Shown here: one piece after another, positions 1 through 8,227 of the stretch
Numbering within the stretch: the stretch's first letter is position 1
Layout: each line of letters starts with the position of its first letter
NCBI RefSeq assembly: GCF_019351405.1
Contig: NZ_JAHWZX010000006.1
Span: forward strand, 1 to 64,000
DNA length: 64,000 nt
Reading direction: 5' to 3'
Source: Stakelama flava
Lineage (GTDB): Bacteria; Pseudomonadota; Alphaproteobacteria; Sphingomonadales; Sphingomonadaceae
Position numbers and translations under genes: made by a program
Notes under the pieces: model-generated
What the model saw: only the letters and a program-made list of their open reading frames with translations
Databases searched by the model: none
Told to the model about the DNA's origin: nothing

Positions 1-2
1 TC

Positions 3-122
3 GCCCACAAGCTCGCTCAGCGCCAGATCGAACCCGCCTACATCATCGCCTGGTCGTGTTGGCGACGATCGCATCAAGCCGCAGCCAGACGGGCCCATCT
101 AAAATCTAAAGTGCAACTGTAA
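3..122 (+). pseudogene. possible C-terminal remnant of a transposase-like ORF
   Basis: The third forward frame is open from the window edge to a TAA at 120-122 and encodes about 39 residues with a basic tail that includes WSCWRRSHQAAARRAHLK. That Trp/Arg/His-rich ending resembles the last residues of several insertion-sequence transposases, but I cannot place it in a named family and the rest of the gene lies outside the window. It sits next to the TIR gene and close to a tRNA gene, a setting where mobile-element debris is common. It could equally be chance open frame. Confidence 0.25.
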
Positions 123-138
123 TGCTAAGAAAGAGATG

Positions 139-1074
139 CTATGCACCTCCTCCCCCTGCCGCTTTGAACCTATCCCGCATGGCAAGTAATTCCTCCACGA
201 TCTGCGTGGTTGAGTAGTTCGAGGTAGGAAGGGCGAGGCGACCTGCCAGAGCAGGAGCATGACGTTCGACGTCGTCACGGGAAAGCCTATGCCAGATCGG
301 CAACAAGCGTCCATGTCCCGAAAGATCCCGCTGAACGATCGCGTCCAGCTCGTATTCCGTCCATGGCCTGTCAAAGAAACTGGGTGAGAGAACGACGACC
401 CCGAAGTAAGAGCGCCTAAGACCTTCGTCGATCTTTTGGCGTATCGAGTCTCCCCACGCCAAGGCATTGTTGTCGTACCACACATCGAGGCCTGCCGCCT
501 CAGCCTGCTCGACTAGCCCATCAACGAAATCTTTCTTGTCGGCCGAAGCGTGCGATATGAAGAAATCGTAGGGTCTGTCCCGCCCTTCGCCGCTCTCGAC
601 GGTGAATGGCTGTGTCTGCGCCGCCTGTGCCTCGATGGCAGCGGTTAGCTGCTTCTTCAGGCCGCCGAGATCGTTTGCCAGTTTCCGATTATCGTCCTGC
701 AATTGCTTGCGCGCTTTGTCATCGGCCTTTCGCTGCTTCTCAAGAGCTTTTGCCTGATCGTTCCGTTCCTTTGCTTCCCCATCGCGTATCCGCTTCTGGA
801 CCCGTGCCAGTTCGTCTCTCTTGCGTCCCATTTCCTCGCCGTAGCGCGCCGCCTGATCCTGCGCCCGCTCGATGGTTTTGCCATCCCTCTCGGCCTGCGC
901 CAATTTAGAGGATGCCGTGCTTGAGGAAGACGCTCGGGACGCGGCGGTCATCGCAGCGTTCTGACTCTTAGTTGCCTGTGCCACCTTCTTCAGTTCGGTG
1001 GTCTGCTTGTTCTGCAGGACGTTCAGGTCTTTCTGGAGGCGCGCTTCGGTCGAGCGGTCCATGCTCAGCGACAT
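139..1074 (-). CDS. coiled-coil TIR-domain protein
   Basis: A 311-residue cytosolic protein. Residues 1-155 are Ala/Lys/Glu/Gln-rich and predicted to be largely helical coiled coil, with no signal peptide or membrane segment. Residues about 167-300 form a TIR domain: the start DFFISHASADK (box 1), then DVWYDNNALAWGDSI, and SPSFFDRPWTEYEL, in which Glu242 sits where TIR NADases carry their catalytic Glu. Bacterial TIR domains commonly hydrolyse NAD+ or make cyclic ADP-ribose signals in antiphage defence; others are virulence factors, so the role here is inference. Base composition is visibly richer in A/T than in the flanking core genes, fitting acquisition by transfer. No recognisable defence partner gene lies between it and the tRNA; anything to its left is outside the window. 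Confidence 0.85.
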   Translation of the reverse strand: MSLSMDRSTEARLQKDLNVLQNKQTTELKKVAQATKSQNAAMTAASRASSSSTASSKLAQAERDGKTIERAQDQAARYGEEMGRKRDELARVQKRIRDGEAKERNDQAKALEKQRKADDKARKQLQDDNRKLANDLGGLKKQLTAAIEAQAAQTQPFTVESGEGRDRPYDFFISHASADKKDFVDGLVEQAEAAGLDVWYDNNALAWGDSIRQKIDEGLRRSYFGVVVLSPSFFDRPWTEYELDAIVQRDLSGHGRLLPIWHRLSRDDVERHAPALAGRLALPTSNYSTTQIVEELLAMRDRFKAAGGGGA

Positions 1075-1625
1075 AACGGATCAATCCTTTTCCCGATGGC
1101 AACTTTACGTCAAACCTGTTGCGCTTGGAACACCGACTTTGCGAGATCCAGAACGATCCTAACGACTTATTGCATCTCGACACTCCATTCCAGTTCAAGC
1201 CTGTGATCATGCGCAGGTGGGTGGAGAGGCCTTTACAGCACAGAAGCGAAAAGGCAGCGTTTTGCTAAACCTCGCCAAGAACGGATAGTCCGGAACCGGC
1301 CCGTTGCCGTCGTCGGGAAGCTGCTGAACGAATGGCAGCTACCAATGAACGAATCCGAGGCTCGGAATGGCGGCTACGTTGGCGGCGGCGCCATTCGGTC
1401 CATGCTGCAGCACGTCCGCTTTTTGCGTATCGCCGGTGTGGGGTGAATGATCGGATTTTGTGGCGCGAATCAGACGTTCGCCAATCCCTCCGCCGCAGAA
1501 GGGCGGGAGGCGATCGTCCGGAACAATCCGTGAAAATCTGCCGATTTCCGACTACGGTTTTGCAGTAAATTTGCAGTAAGTTGCAAATTCGTGCAGATTA
1601 TCCGGCGCTAAGTCGTTGAAATTGC
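1075..1625. other. intergenic stretch at putative island edge
   Basis: About 550 bases without a gene I can support. Short open frames occur on both strands but none has a ribosome binding site or a recognisable product. The part next to the tRNA contains near-identical A/T-rich repeats (listed separately). It lies directly past the 3' end of tRNA-Glu, the usual position for the attachment site of integrated elements, although I see no integrase gene in it. Confidence 0.5.
1559..1589. repeat. short direct repeats next to tRNA-Glu
   Basis: TTTGCAGTAA occurs at 1559-1568 and again at 1570-1579, an exact 11-base period, followed by the related TTGCAAATT at 1581-1589. The cluster ends 37 bases from the 3' end of the tRNA-Glu gene. 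Short tandem repeats at this position resemble arm-type integrase sites or remnants of an attachment site, but this is inference. Confidence 0.5.
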
Positions 1626-1701
1626 TGGTGACCCCTACGGGACTCGAACCCGTGTTTTCGCCGTGAGAGGGCGACGTCCTGGACCGCTAGACGAAGGGGC
1701 C
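1626..1701 (-). tRNA. tRNA-Glu (CUC)
   Basis: The reverse strand folds as a full cloverleaf of 76 bases including an encoded CCA (complement of TGG at 1626-1628). The acceptor arms are GGCCCCT and AGGGGTC, the anticodon loop CTCTCAC gives anticodon CUC, and the T arm reads GGGTTCGAGTCCC. It lies on the same strand as, and 25 bases downstream of, the efflux operon. Its 3' end faces the TIR gene and the A/T-richer left edge. Confidence 0.95.
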
Positions 1702-1725
1702 ATGCCGAAGCGTGGATGCGGGGAC

Positions 1726-3255
1726 TTAGGACCCGTTTTGGGGCGCGTCAAGCTGAGCGGGGTGGATCGCTTGGATGTTCTGCAACGTCGCGTCATCCCA
1801 ACCGCCGCCCAGCGCCTTGTACAGCGACGCCAGCGCATCCTGCAGGTCGCCGGTGCTTTGCGTCAGCGTTTCGCGCTGTTGGAGGAGCGAGCGGCGCGCA
1901 TCTAGCACGGCGGAAATGTCGGCAAGGCCGACATCATAGCGCGCCTGCGCGGCGCTCAGCGCGCGCCGGGCGGATTCGACGCTGGCTTCAAGATTCTTGC
2001 GGCGTTTTTGTTGCCCGTCAACGCGGGCCAGCGCGTCTTCCACGTCGCGCAACGCGGTAAGCACGGTTTTCTGGTAACTTATATACGCCTGCTGGCGGGT
2101 TTCCTGGCTTTCGTCGACGCGCGCCCGACGCCGCCCGAAGTCCAGGATGGGAAAGGTCGCCTGCGCCGCGCCCTGCAACTGAATGCTGTCGGTCGATATC
2201 AGGTCGCTGAGCGCAGTGGAAATAAGCTGCGCCGCACCTGTCAGGCTGAATTTCGGATAGAGATCGGCAACCGACACGCCGACATCGGCGGTCGCGGCGG
2301 CGAGGCGGCGTTCGGCCGAGCGCACATCAGGCCGCCGGCGCAGCAGATCGGAAGGAAGGCCGGCGGGAACGGCAGGCGGGATGGCGGCGGCCGATGTCGG
2401 CTGCGACAATTCGGCGATCATTGAGCCGGGTGCTTTGCCAGCGAGTACGGCGAGCGCATGCATATGGATGCGTTCCTCGATCCGGATGGGCAGCAATTGC
2501 GCCTGCGTCGCCTGCAAATCGGCGTTTTCGCGAACCGTATCTGTTTCGGGATTGAGGCCGACCCGCGCCCGGTTCGCCTGCAGCGAAACCATGCGCTTTT
2601 GACGTTCTATCTCTTCCTTCATCACGGTTTCGCGCCGCTGCAGCGTGCGCAGTTCAAGATAGCTTCGCGCGACCTCCGCCGCGAGCGACACCGCCGCGTC
2701 TCGCGCGTCCCATTGCGCGAGTTCGAGACGCGCCGCCGCACCTTCGACCGAACGCTGGTTACCGCCGAACAGGTCAAGCTCCCAGCTTGCATCGAAACCG
2801 GCCGAATAGGTCGTTATGCCGCTTCCCGGAAGCGCAATGCCGCTGGGCGCACCGTCGGAATCGTCCGATCCGCCCGAGCCGAACGCTTTTGCGAGTTCGG
2901 ACAGACCGGAATTTTTCGACAGTTCGATATGGTTCACGCCCGCACTCGCGTTCACCTGAGGCAGATAGTTCGCACGGGCCAGCGTTTCGGCGACACGCGC
3001 ATTGCGCAGGCGCGACGCGGCCGTCTTCACGTCCGGGCTGTCGGCGAGCGCGGTACGGATCAGCGCATCGAGCTGCGGATCACCGAACGCGGTCCACCAA
3101 TGCGCAAGGTCGACCGTATCGGCGGAGCGGGTGGGCGCCGGTTCGGCGAACTGGGCGGGCGTTTCGACTTCGGGCGGAGTATAGTCGGGACCCACGGTGC
3201 ACCCTGCAAGGGCGGTTGCGGCCATCAGGCCGGGAACAAACTTGCGAAGCATCAA
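1726..3255 (-). CDS. NodT-family outer-membrane efflux lipoprotein
   Basis: A 509-residue TolC/OprM-type outer-membrane channel. It opens with a lipoprotein signal (MMLRKFVPGLMAATALAGC, lipid-modified Cys19), followed by the GPDYTPP segment typical of this family, then two repeated outer-membrane-efflux domains (roughly residues 60-250 and 285-480) rich in helical hairpins. It would form the outer-membrane exit duct for the MFS pump encoded just upstream. The start codon overlaps the stop of the transporter gene by four bases, indicating translational coupling. Length is normal for the family. The substrate cannot be read from the sequence. Confidence 0.93.
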   Translation of the reverse strand: MMLRKFVPGLMAATALAGCTVGPDYTPPEVETPAQFAEPAPTRSADTVDLAHWWTAFGDPQLDALIRTALADSPDVKTAASRLRNARVAETLARANYLPQVNASAGVNHIELSKNSGLSELAKAFGSGGSDDSDGAPSGIALPGSGITTYSAGFDASWELDLFGGNQRSVEGAAARLELAQWDARDAAVSLAAEVARSYLELRTLQRRETVMKEEIERQKRMVSLQANRARVGLNPETDTVRENADLQATQAQLLPIRIEERIHMHALAVLAGKAPGSMIAELSQPTSAAAIPPAVPAGLPSDLLRRRPDVRSAERRLAAATADVGVSVADLYPKFSLTGAAQLISTALSDLISTDSIQLQGAAQATFPILDFGRRRARVDESQETRQQAYISYQKTVLTALRDVEDALARVDGQQKRRKNLEASVESARRALSAAQARYDVGLADISAVLDARRSLLQQRETLTQSTGDLQDALASLYKALGGGWDDATLQNIQAIHPAQLDAPQNGS

Positions 3256-4853
3256 TGCGCTCCCGCCGGTGCCTTCGCACCTTTTTGCGTTTTGAGGAAC
3301 AGGGCGACGGGGCTGACCAGCAGCACCACGATCATCATTGTATGAAAGGTGTCGATAAAAGCGTTCATCGCCGCCTGCCGTTGCACGATCTGGTACAGCG
3401 TGCCCAGCCGACCTTCCATGCTTTGACCCACGCCGCCAAGCGCGCTCGTCGCCTTATCCATCCAGTCCATATAGTTCTGGTTTAGCGGATTGAGGTGATA
3501 GACCAGCCCCGACTGTTCTATCTGCCCATAGGTGGCGTAGAGTGTCTGCGAATAGGCGATGCCCACGGTGCCGCCCAGATTGCGCGAAACGTTGAGGACG
3601 CTGGAAGCCTGCGCGGTCTGGGAGGGCGGGAGGCCGATATAGGCGGCGGCGTTGATCGGCACGAAGAGGAAGGGCAGACCGACCGACTGGAACATCCGCG
3701 CCATCGACGCATCGATAAAGGAAATGTCCGCATTCAGTCCGGTCATGTACCAAAGCGCGCCTGCCTCCACCACCATGGCGGGGAACATCAGCATGCGAAG
3801 GTCCACCTTGTCGGTAAGCCGGCCTGCGATCGGCACCATGAGCAAGGTTGCAAATCCGCCAAGTGTCAGCGCCATGCCTGCGTCGGTGGCGCTGTAGCCC
3901 AGAACCTGTTGCAGCATTTGCGGGATTAGCTGCGTCGTGCTGAACACCAGCGCGCCGACGGTGAACATCAATATGTTGGAAATCGCGAAATTGCGCACGC
4001 CCAGAAGGCGCACATTCACCACCGGATCATGGTGCCGCAATTCCCATATCACGAACGCGACCAGCGCGATGGCGGAGATCGTTGCAGTGGTGGCGATGGT
4101 GCTGCTGGAAAGCCAGTCGAGCCGTTCGCCTCGGTCCAGCGTGTATTCGAGCAGGCCGAGGCCGATTGCGACCAGTGCGAAGCCGACATAATCGATGCGT
4201 ATGCCCTTCGACAGGCGGCGCTGGCGCTCTTCCTTAATCGCATCGGGTTCGTCGACGAACAACTGAACCAGGATCAGCGACAGGATGCCGACCGGCACGT
4301 TGATCAGGAAGATCCAGTGCCAGCTTGCCTTGTCGGTAATCACGCCGCCCAGCGTTGGGCCGAAAACCGGGCCGACGACCACGACGATCGCAAAGGTCGC
4401 GAACGCCATGCCGCGTTTTTCGGGCGGGAAGGTATCCGCGAGCATCGACTGTTCGACAGGCGCAAGGCCGCCGCCGCCAACGCCCTGTAATATTCGCGCG
4501 ATGATCAGCACCTGAAGGTTCGGCGCGATGCCGCACAGGAACGATGCGAAGGTGAACAACGCGATCGAAATCATGAAATAGCGTTTGCGACCGATCACTT
4601 CCGTCAGCCATCCCGAAATCGGGATGATGATTGCGTTGGCCACCAGGTAGCTGGTCAGAACCCAGGTCGCCTGATCGTAGGAGATCGAAAGGCCGCCCGC
4701 GATGTGGTTCAACGAAACATTGGCGATGGACGTGTCGAGGACTTCCATGAAGGTCGGCAGGCTGATCATGCCGACGATCAGCCAGGGATTGGCCTTTCCG
4801 GCGACCGAACGTGCCGGTGTCCATTCATGGCCGCCAGCGGCTGCCGAAGCCAT
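3252..4853 (-). CDS. DHA2 (EmrB/QacA) family MFS drug:proton antiporter
   Basis: A 533-residue inner-membrane transporter with about 14 membrane segments. After a short cytosolic start it shows the DHA2 pattern: FMEVLDTSIANVSLNHIAGG in the first helix, then GWLTEVIGRKRYF (motif A region), and a proline/glycine-rich VVGPVFGPTLGGVIT antiporter motif C region. EmrB-type pumps take hydrophobic drugs, uncouplers or fatty acids and work with an HlyD-type adaptor and an outer-membrane channel, exactly the neighbours present here. The gene begins three bases after the adaptor's stop codon and overlaps the channel gene by four bases. Confidence 0.94.
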   Translation of the reverse strand: MASAAAGGHEWTPARSVAGKANPWLIVGMISLPTFMEVLDTSIANVSLNHIAGGLSISYDQATWVLTSYLVANAIIIPISGWLTEVIGRKRYFMISIALFTFASFLCGIAPNLQVLIIARILQGVGGGGLAPVEQSMLADTFPPEKRGMAFATFAIVVVVGPVFGPTLGGVITDKASWHWIFLINVPVGILSLILVQLFVDEPDAIKEERQRRLSKGIRIDYVGFALVAIGLGLLEYTLDRGERLDWLSSSTIATTATISAIALVAFVIWELRHHDPVVNVRLLGVRNFAISNILMFTVGALVFSTTQLIPQMLQQVLGYSATDAGMALTLGGFATLLMVPIAGRLTDKVDLRMLMFPAMVVEAGALWYMTGLNADISFIDASMARMFQSVGLPFLFVPINAAAYIGLPPSQTAQASSVLNVSRNLGGTVGIAYSQTLYATYGQIEQSGLVYHLNPLNQNYMDWMDKATSALGGVGQSMEGRLGTLYQIVQRQAAMNAFIDTFHTMMIVVLLVSPVALFLKTQKGAKAPAGAH

Positions 4854-4856
4854 GGC

Positions 4857-5996
4857 TCAGCGAACCTTGACGGTGGGGACAACCGACATGCCGGGGCCGA
4901 TCGGATATTTCGTCCAGTCGGCACCATTTTCCTGCCGGTCGAATTCGATGCGCACGGGAACGCGCTGAACCACCTTCACATAATTGCCCGTCGCGTTTTG
5001 CGGGGGGAGCAGGGCAAAGGCCTGACCGGCACCGCGCTGGAAACTGTCGACATGGCCGTGGAAATGGATGCCGGGAAAGGCGTCGACTTCTATGTCCACC
5101 GGATCGCCGCGCTTCATGTTCGTGATCTGGGTTTCCTTGAAATTGGCGGTGACCCAGATGTGGTCGGGAACGATCGCCATCATCTGGCTGGCGGGCGAGA
5201 CGGTGGAGCCGACATTGACCGAGCGGTTGACGACCTGACCCGCGATGGGGGCATAGACGTCGAGATCGCCGACCGTGACCTTTGCCTGATCGACCTGCGC
5301 CTGGGCAGAGCTGCGCTGCGCCTTTGCGGCATCCACGGCGCGGCGGGAGACATCGACCTGCGCCTGCGCATTGTTGACGGCGCGCCGCGCGGCAGCGAGC
5401 TGCGCAGCGGTATTTTGCGCCTGCGCGCGGGCGGCGTCGAGCTGCTGCCCGGAAACCGCGGCGTCGTCGATGCTGTTGAGTCGTTGGTAGCGGGCGAGAT
5501 CGGCGGCCGCCTTTGCCGCGTCGGCGCGGCGGGCGGCGACTTCCGCCTGTTGCTGCGAAACCTGCGCGCGCGCGGCTTCTACCCGGCCGATCGCCTGAGA
5601 CACTTCCGCATCGGCCTGAGTCACGCCGGCCCGCGCCTGATCGAGCTGCGCCTGCGGACCGGTCGGTTCGATCCGCGCGAGAAGCTGCCCCGCCTTCACA
5701 TGCTTGTTGTCGGCATCGGCGATGAAGGTGAGCTGACCCGAAATCTGTGGCTGAATTCGCACGATATGGGCATCGACAAAGGCATCGTCGGTGGACGTGA
5801 ACTGCCGCGCGTGCAGATAGTAAAGCGTGCCGAAAACGCCGATCAAGCCGATCACCAACAGGGCGACGACGATAACCACCGGCCGCTTGTAGATCGGACG
5901 CTTGGCAGGGCCTTCGTCCCGCGGCGTGGCTCCATTGTCGCCGTTGTCGCCTTCCCGCCCTTCGTTCGGCTGCCCGCCATTTTCCTGTTCACTCAT
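4857..5996 (-). CDS. EmrA/HlyD-family periplasmic adaptor of the efflux pump
   Basis: A 379-residue membrane-fusion protein. A hydrophilic N-terminal tail is followed by one membrane anchor (VVIVVALLVIGLIGVFGTLY), a lipoyl half-motif, a long alpha-helical hairpin rich in Ala/Gln/Arg, and a beta-barrel region with IAGQVVNRSVNVGSTVSP. It bridges the inner-membrane EmrB-like pump and the NodT channel. I chose the ATG at 5996, preceded by AGAGGG at good spacing, over an upstream GTG at 6014 that lacks a binding site. It is the first gene of the operon; no TetR, MarR or LysR regulator is adjacent, so control must be distant or absent. Confidence 0.93.
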   Translation of the reverse strand: MSEQENGGQPNEGREGDNGDNGATPRDEGPAKRPIYKRPVVIVVALLVIGLIGVFGTLYYLHARQFTSTDDAFVDAHIVRIQPQISGQLTFIADADNKHVKAGQLLARIEPTGPQAQLDQARAGVTQADAEVSQAIGRVEAARAQVSQQQAEVAARRADAAKAAADLARYQRLNSIDDAAVSGQQLDAARAQAQNTAAQLAAARRAVNNAQAQVDVSRRAVDAAKAQRSSAQAQVDQAKVTVGDLDVYAPIAGQVVNRSVNVGSTVSPASQMMAIVPDHIWVTANFKETQITNMKRGDPVDIEVDAFPGIHFHGHVDSFQRGAGQAFALLPPQNATGNYVKVVQRVPVRIEFDRQENGADWTKYPIGPGMSVVPTVKVR

Positions 5997-6421
5997 CGAC
6001 GACCCTCTGGACACGGCCCGCCAGTCCCGGAAAAATTAGTGGACGCGAGCGTTCTGGAACGAGCGGGCAGGTAGAGTGCTTCGTCGATTTGTGCAAGTGC
6101 AGCATCGCAATTCTTTTTGCGTATCGGATCGGGACGCGGGCAGCAAAGGGGGCGGGGCATCGCCGCCTTAGCTTCCCACTTTTCGCGCTGCGAAGTCGCT
6201 CACCGCCGGGCGCTCACGCACAGTACAGGCGACCGCACCGGCTTTCCCGCGCAACGGCAGGGCTGAATTGGAGGGCAGGGGGCGCTTGATCTGAGCCAAC
6301 ATGCCGAAAATATCGGCATCGCGTGGCGAGGTAGGACTTCCAACATCCTTCTATAAAGTCTTGTAATACCCTTAGGGGGTATCTACCGGGTAGATTTCGA
6401 GCACTGTCAAACGAGCAGGAT
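5997..6421. other. divergent promoter region, efflux operon / copper operon
   Basis: About 425 bases between the efflux operon (leftward) and copA (rightward). No supported gene. The right end holds a palindromic element (ATACCC-N5-GGGTAT, listed separately) and a short hairpin GCCGA-N5-TCGGC near 6312-6326. The left part has no motif I recognise as a repressor operator for the efflux genes. Confidence 0.5.
6366..6393 (+). promoter_or_regulatory. putative CsoR/RcnR-type operator upstream of copA
   Basis: ATACCC at 6366-6371 and GGGTAT at 6377-6382 are perfect inverted arms around TTAGG, giving the A/T-flanked G-tract layout typical of CsoR/RcnR/FrmR-family metal or aldehyde sensors. A second smaller palindrome, CTACC-G-GGTAG, follows at 6383-6393. 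The pair ends 28 bases before the copA start. By position it should control the copper operon. No CsoR-family gene is in the window, so the repressor would be encoded elsewhere. Confidence 0.5.
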
Positions 6422-8227
6422 ATGGATTTTAACAGGCGTAACATGCTGGGTGCGATCGCAGGGGCCGTACCAGCGCTCGCACTTCCCGGCTGGGCGCGCG
6501 GCGCCGATCTTCGAACCGCGTCGGTTCGCGCAGGATTTGATGAGGTTGGCGGGGATACGATCAACCTTACGGTCGGGCGCGGACGGCGCGTGGTTCAGGG
6601 ACGAGCGGGCGATGCCGTTGCGGTCAATGGCAGCGTGCCGGGACCGCTTATCCGCCTGAAAGAGGGGCGCACGGTCCGGCTTAACATCCATAACACGCTC
6701 GATACCGATACCTCGATACATTGGCATGGTCTTTTGGTGCCCTTTCAAATGGATGGCGTACCGGGCATCAGCTTTCCGGGCATTCCGGCAGGTGGAACCT
6801 TCACTGCCACCTTCCCGGTGCGCCAGTCGGGCACCTATTGGTGGCACAGTCACGCCGGTTTGCAGGAACAAGCGGGCCATTACGGCCCGATCGTGGTCGA
6901 TCCCGCCGGAGCCGACACGGTGCTGGCCGATCGCGACTATGTGCTGCTGCTGAGCGAATTTTCGCCGCTTTCGCCGCACACGATTTTTGAAAAACTCAAA
7001 AAGGGCGAAGGCTATTTCAACTATCAGCAAACCAGCTGGGCCGACGACTACCCGCTAACCGGCCAGCAGCGTCGCGAATGGGCGAACATGCGGATGATGC
7101 CAACCGACATCTCTGACGTGACAGGGGCGACCTACACCTATCTGGCCAATGGCCATGGGCCGAAGGAGGGCATGGAGTTCGCCTTCAAACCAGGCGAGCG
7201 GGTGCGGCTGAGGATTATCAACGGGTCTGCAATGACTTTTTTCAACATTCGCATTCCCGGCCTGCCGATGACGGTAGTCGCGGCCGACGGGCAGAACGTT
7301 CGTCCCGTCGAAACCGACGAGTTCCAGATCGGCGTCGCTGAGACCTATGACGTTCTGATCGAACCGGGCGCCGCCGATGCCTATTCGATAGTTGCTGAGG
7401 CGATTGACCGTTCTGGCATGGCCCTGGCGACGCTCGCCGCGCATCCGGGCGCTCGCGCTGCCGTACCGCCGCTGCGCGATCCACCGCTGCTGACCATGGC
7501 AGATATGGGCATGGTGATGGGCGACGGATCCGTCAGAAACCGGAAGATCGCCGTGCCAATGGATCGTGAAGGCATGGATATGAGTGCAAGCGGCCATCGC
7601 GATATGGCAAGGAGCGGCGATACCGGCGGGATGAAGATGGATGGCGGTATGGACATGGGTAACATGTCGATGCGTGATACCTCCAGGCTACCGCAAACAG
7701 TAAAGGCTGGTCCCGGCGTCGGCATGGTTGCCATGCATCCGGCCGACCGCATGGGTGATCCGGGAATCGGGCTTTCCGATGTCGGCAACCGTGTGCTCAA
7801 TTACAGACAGCTTGCGGCACTTGAGCCGAACAAGGACCAGCGCGTGCCGTCGCGCCTGCTCGAAATCCATCTCACTGGTAGTATGGAGCGATATATGTGG
7901 TCGTTCGACGGGCAGAAATTCTCTGCCGTAAGCGACGATCCGATCCGCTTCGCCAACAATGAGCGCGTGCGGGTCAAGCTGGTCAACGACACTATGATGG
8001 CGCACCCCATCCACCTGCACGGTCATTTCTTCGAACTGGTCAACGGCGCTGAACCGGACCACCAGCCACGCAAGCACACTGTGATTGTTCAGCCGGCCGG
8101 AATCGCCGAATTCGACCTCACCGCCAACGAGTTCGGCGACTGGGCCTTTCACTGCCATCTTCTTTATCACATGCATGCCGGCATGTTCCAAATCGTCACG
8201 GTTGCCGCACCGGAGGATGTGGCATGA
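6422..8227 (+). CDS. copA: CopA-type periplasmic multicopper oxidase
   Basis: A 601-residue multicopper oxidase of the PcoA/CopA copper-resistance family. It starts with a Tat export signal (NRRNMLGAIAGAVPALALPG), so it is folded and metallated before export to the periplasm. Copper-ligand motifs are all present: HWHG near residue 102, WWHSHAG near 140, HPIHLHGH near 528 and HCHLLYHMHAGMFQ near 577. A Met/Asp-rich insert spans roughly residues 355-420 and matches the copper-scavenging Met motifs of CopA. It probably oxidises Cu(I) or sequesters copper in the periplasm. The stop overlaps the copB start by four bases. Start supported by GAGCAGGAT just upstream. Confidence 0.95.
   Translation: MDFNRRNMLGAIAGAVPALALPGWARGADLRTASVRAGFDEVGGDTINLTVGRGRRVVQGRAGDAVAVNGSVPGPLIRLKEGRTVRLNIHNTLDTDTSIHWHGLLVPFQMDGVPGISFPGIPAGGTFTATFPVRQSGTYWWHSHAGLQEQAGHYGPIVVDPAGADTVLADRDYVLLLSEFSPLSPHTIFEKLKKGEGYFNYQQTSWADDYPLTGQQRREWANMRMMPTDISDVTGATYTYLANGHGPKEGMEFAFKPGERVRLRIINGSAMTFFNIRIPGLPMTVVAADGQNVRPVETDEFQIGVAETYDVLIEPGAADAYSIVAEAIDRSGMALATLAAHPGARAAVPPLRDPPLLTMADMGMVMGDGSVRNRKIAVPMDREGMDMSASGHRDMARSGDTGGMKMDGGMDMGNMSMRDTSRLPQTVKAGPGVGMVAMHPADRMGDPGIGLSDVGNRVLNYRQLAALEPNKDQRVPSRLLEIHLTGSMERYMWSFDGQKFSAVSDDPIRFANNERVRVKLVNDTMMAHPIHLHGHFFELVNGAEPDHQPRKHTVIVQPAGIAEFDLTANEFGDWAFHCHLLYHMHAGMFQIVTVAAPEDVA

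Noticed and set aside
1332..1568. 78-codon plus-strand ORF in the island-edge gap
   Set aside because: Arg/Trp-rich, no ribosome binding site, no recognisable domain.
4704..6074. 456-codon open frame on the plus strand
   Set aside because: Antisense to the efflux adaptor and pump; its Arg/Gly-rich sequence resembles reverse-frame noise.
6312..6326. GCCGA-N5-TCGGC hairpin as a terminator or riboswitch
   Set aside because: Only five paired bases and no T tract; far from either start codon's expected regulatory distance.
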